The notes under the pieces were generated by a model. The model made no database searches and was not told the DNA's origin. It was given only the letters and a program-made list of their open reading frames with translations. Source: JACTMJ01 sp039812845 (lineage in GTDB: Bacteria > Acidobacteriota > Terriglobia > Bryobacterales > Bryobacteraceae). Taken from it: a stretch of DNA of 16,246 nucleotides. Position numbers and translations under genes: made by a program. Each line of letters starts with the position of its first letter. The first letter of the stretch is position 1. The stretch covers positions 1 to 16,246 of the forward strand of contig JBDIBK010000098.1 in the NCBI GenBank assembly GCA_039812845.1, written 5' to 3'. Positions 15,125 through 16,246 of the stretch are shown here, one piece after another.

Positions 15125-16246
15125 CTAGTCGTCCTCATGCGAAGACCAGCGTTCGCTCGATTCTTCGCGATTCCGGTGCATGCGCTGCTTGGCGGCACTG
15201 GTTTTGCTGGACGATTTGGTTTCTTCGCTCCCGCCGACGGCTGCCGCCTCCGCCAAATCCTTGAGCGTCGTCACCTCCTCGGCGCTCAACGGCCGGTGCT
15301 GGCCGATTTGCAGTTTCCCGATGGAAATCGGGCCGATGTGCGTGCGAACGAGCTTCAGGACTTTCGAATCCACGGCCTCCAGCATGCGCCGCACCTGCCG
15401 GTTCCGGCCCTCCCGAATGGTGATGGCGAGATGCGTATACTTCTCGCTGTCGCGCAGGCGGATGACCTCGGCCGGCTGGGTGACGCCATCGCTCAGCGTG
15501 ACCCCATCGCGCAGACGCTGGAGCTGTTCGTCATCGAGGCGCGTTGAAGATTTCACCAGGTAGGTCTTCGAGATCTTGTAGACCGGATTGGTGAGCAATT
15601 CGCCGAGGTCGGTATCGTTGGTGAGAATCAGCAGCCCGCTCGTATCCAGATCCAGCCGGCCCACATTGAAGACCCACGACTTCACGTCGGCCAGCAGATC
15701 GTAGATGGTGGGGCGCTTCTCCGGGTCTTCCCTGGTGCAGAGATAGCCGCGCGGCTTATAAAGCAGCACGTAGAGGCGGTCGCGCGGGCGCAGCAGACGC
15801 CCGTCGAGGGTGACGCGATCGTTCTCCGGATCGACCCATACATCGGGGTCGCGGGCAATGCGGCCATTCAGACGAACGCGCCCTTCGCGAATCCACTCCG
15901 CGGCCACGGTGCGGGAGCCGACGCCCGCGCGGGAGAGGACGCGGTCCAGCGTCTTGCGGGTGGCGCTATCCTCCTCGCCGGAGCGTTGGGCTTTCTTTGC
16001 GCCTGTCGGCGGCGGACCTTGCGCGGGCCGGTCTCCCGGCCTGGTCTTCGCCGCGTAGGGACGCCCCGCGCGGCCGGAGGATTCCCGTTCCGGCGACGGC
16101 AGAGCCCCACGGCCCCGATCCGTCGCACGGCCTGCCGGGCGCTCCGCCCGTTCCTCATCGCGGCGTGGCCTTCCCTGCCCCGGCCGATCCGCAAACGAAC
16201 GCCCGGCGGGGGCACCCGAGGCGGACTGGGGCTTAAACGGAACCTG
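15125..16246 (-). CDS. RluB/RsuA-family pseudouridine synthase, N-terminus cut by window edge
   Basis: Partial gene: 373 residues are visible and the frame stays open to the right edge with no plausible start, so the true start lies outside. It isomerises uridine to pseudouridine in ribosomal RNA. An S4 RNA-binding domain (TLDRVLSRAGVGSRTVAAEW..., about 15850-15955) precedes the catalytic domain, with GRLDLDTSGLLILTND; the catalytic Asp codon is at 15650-15652. Further family motifs are KPRGYLCT and EGRNRQVRRML. A GTG at 15907 falls inside the S4 domain and is not the start. Ahead of S4 lies an Arg/Pro/Gly-rich disordered stretch of about 95 or more residues. The C-terminus is Ser/Glu/Lys-rich. 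RluB (23S U2605) is the most likely subfamily, but RsuA or RluE/F cannot be excluded. Confidence 0.92.
   Translation of the reverse strand, partial: QVPFKPQSASGAPAGRSFADRPGQGRPRRDEERAERPAGRATDRGRGALPSPERESSGRAGRPYAAKTRPGDRPAQGPPPTGAKKAQRSGEEDSATRKTLDRVLSRAGVGSRTVAAEWIREGRVRLNGRIARDPDVWVDPENDRVTLDGRLLRPRDRLYVLLYKPRGYLCTREDPEKRPTIYDLLADVKSWVFNVGRLDLDTSGLLILTNDTDLGELLTNPVYKISKTYLVKSSTRLDDEQLQRLRDGVTLSDGVTQPAEVIRLRDSEKYTHLAITIREGRNRQVRRMLEAVDSKVLKLVRTHIGPISIGKLQIGQHRPLSAEEVTTLKDLAEAAAVGGSEETKSSSKTSAAKQRMHRNREESSERWSSHEDD

Noticed and set aside
1..16246. tRNA, rRNA, CRISPR, transposon or phage signals
   Set aside because: None of their characteristic sequences was seen on either strand.

Overview
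The window is a GC-rich (about 60-65% by eye), gene-dense piece of bacterial chromosome with 13 protein-coding genes that I can support. There is no rRNA, tRNA, CRISPR array, insertion sequence or phage gene. The mix suggests a soil-type Acidobacteriota, perhaps close to Solibacter/Bryobacter: a Tat-exported sulfatase with C-terminal HEAT repeats, a Ccm system with a cysteine-type CcmE, a LACTB-like secreted serine hydrolase, and a pseudouridine synthase with a long Arg/Pro/Gly-rich N-terminus. This placement is inference from gene content, not from a marker gene.

Left region (1-3231, minus strand): a cytochrome c maturation operon read right to left, ccmE - ccmF - a CcmI-like zinc-ribbon protein, continuing off the left edge. 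CcmE carries a Cys in place of the canonical heme-binding His. Upstream lies a near-consensus -10 and a perfect 20-bp palindrome of CRP/FNR geometry at the class II activator position.

Middle-left (3232-7412): a secreted LACTB-like serine hydrolase (minus), a small uncharacterised cytosolic protein (plus), and a CLC-type anion transporter with two CBS domains (minus). A strong imperfect hairpin separates the last two, which are convergent.

Middle (7413-10915): a Tat-dependent Cys-type sulfatase (plus) whose 3' end overlaps by 52 bp the 3' end of an orphan HlyD/RND-type membrane-fusion protein (minus). Next comes a small zinc-ribbon protein with a very acidic tail, behind a good sigma70-like promoter.

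Right region (11000-16246): a CCA tRNA nucleotidyltransferase (plus) tail-to-tail with a SixA-like phosphohistidine phosphatase (minus), the two stop codons sharing TTAA. An O-antigen-ligase-like membrane protein (plus) is followed, with an ATGA overlap, by a short-chain dehydrogenase. A RluB/RsuA-family pseudouridine synthase (minus) runs off the right edge.

Most of this is ordinary housekeeping and envelope content. The parts most worth a second look are the Cys-type CcmE with its CcmI/zinc-ribbon partner, the palindrome in front of ccmE, the unusual selectivity and proton-path residues of the CLC protein, and the acidic-tail zinc-ribbon protein. I did not find a clear new multi-gene system.
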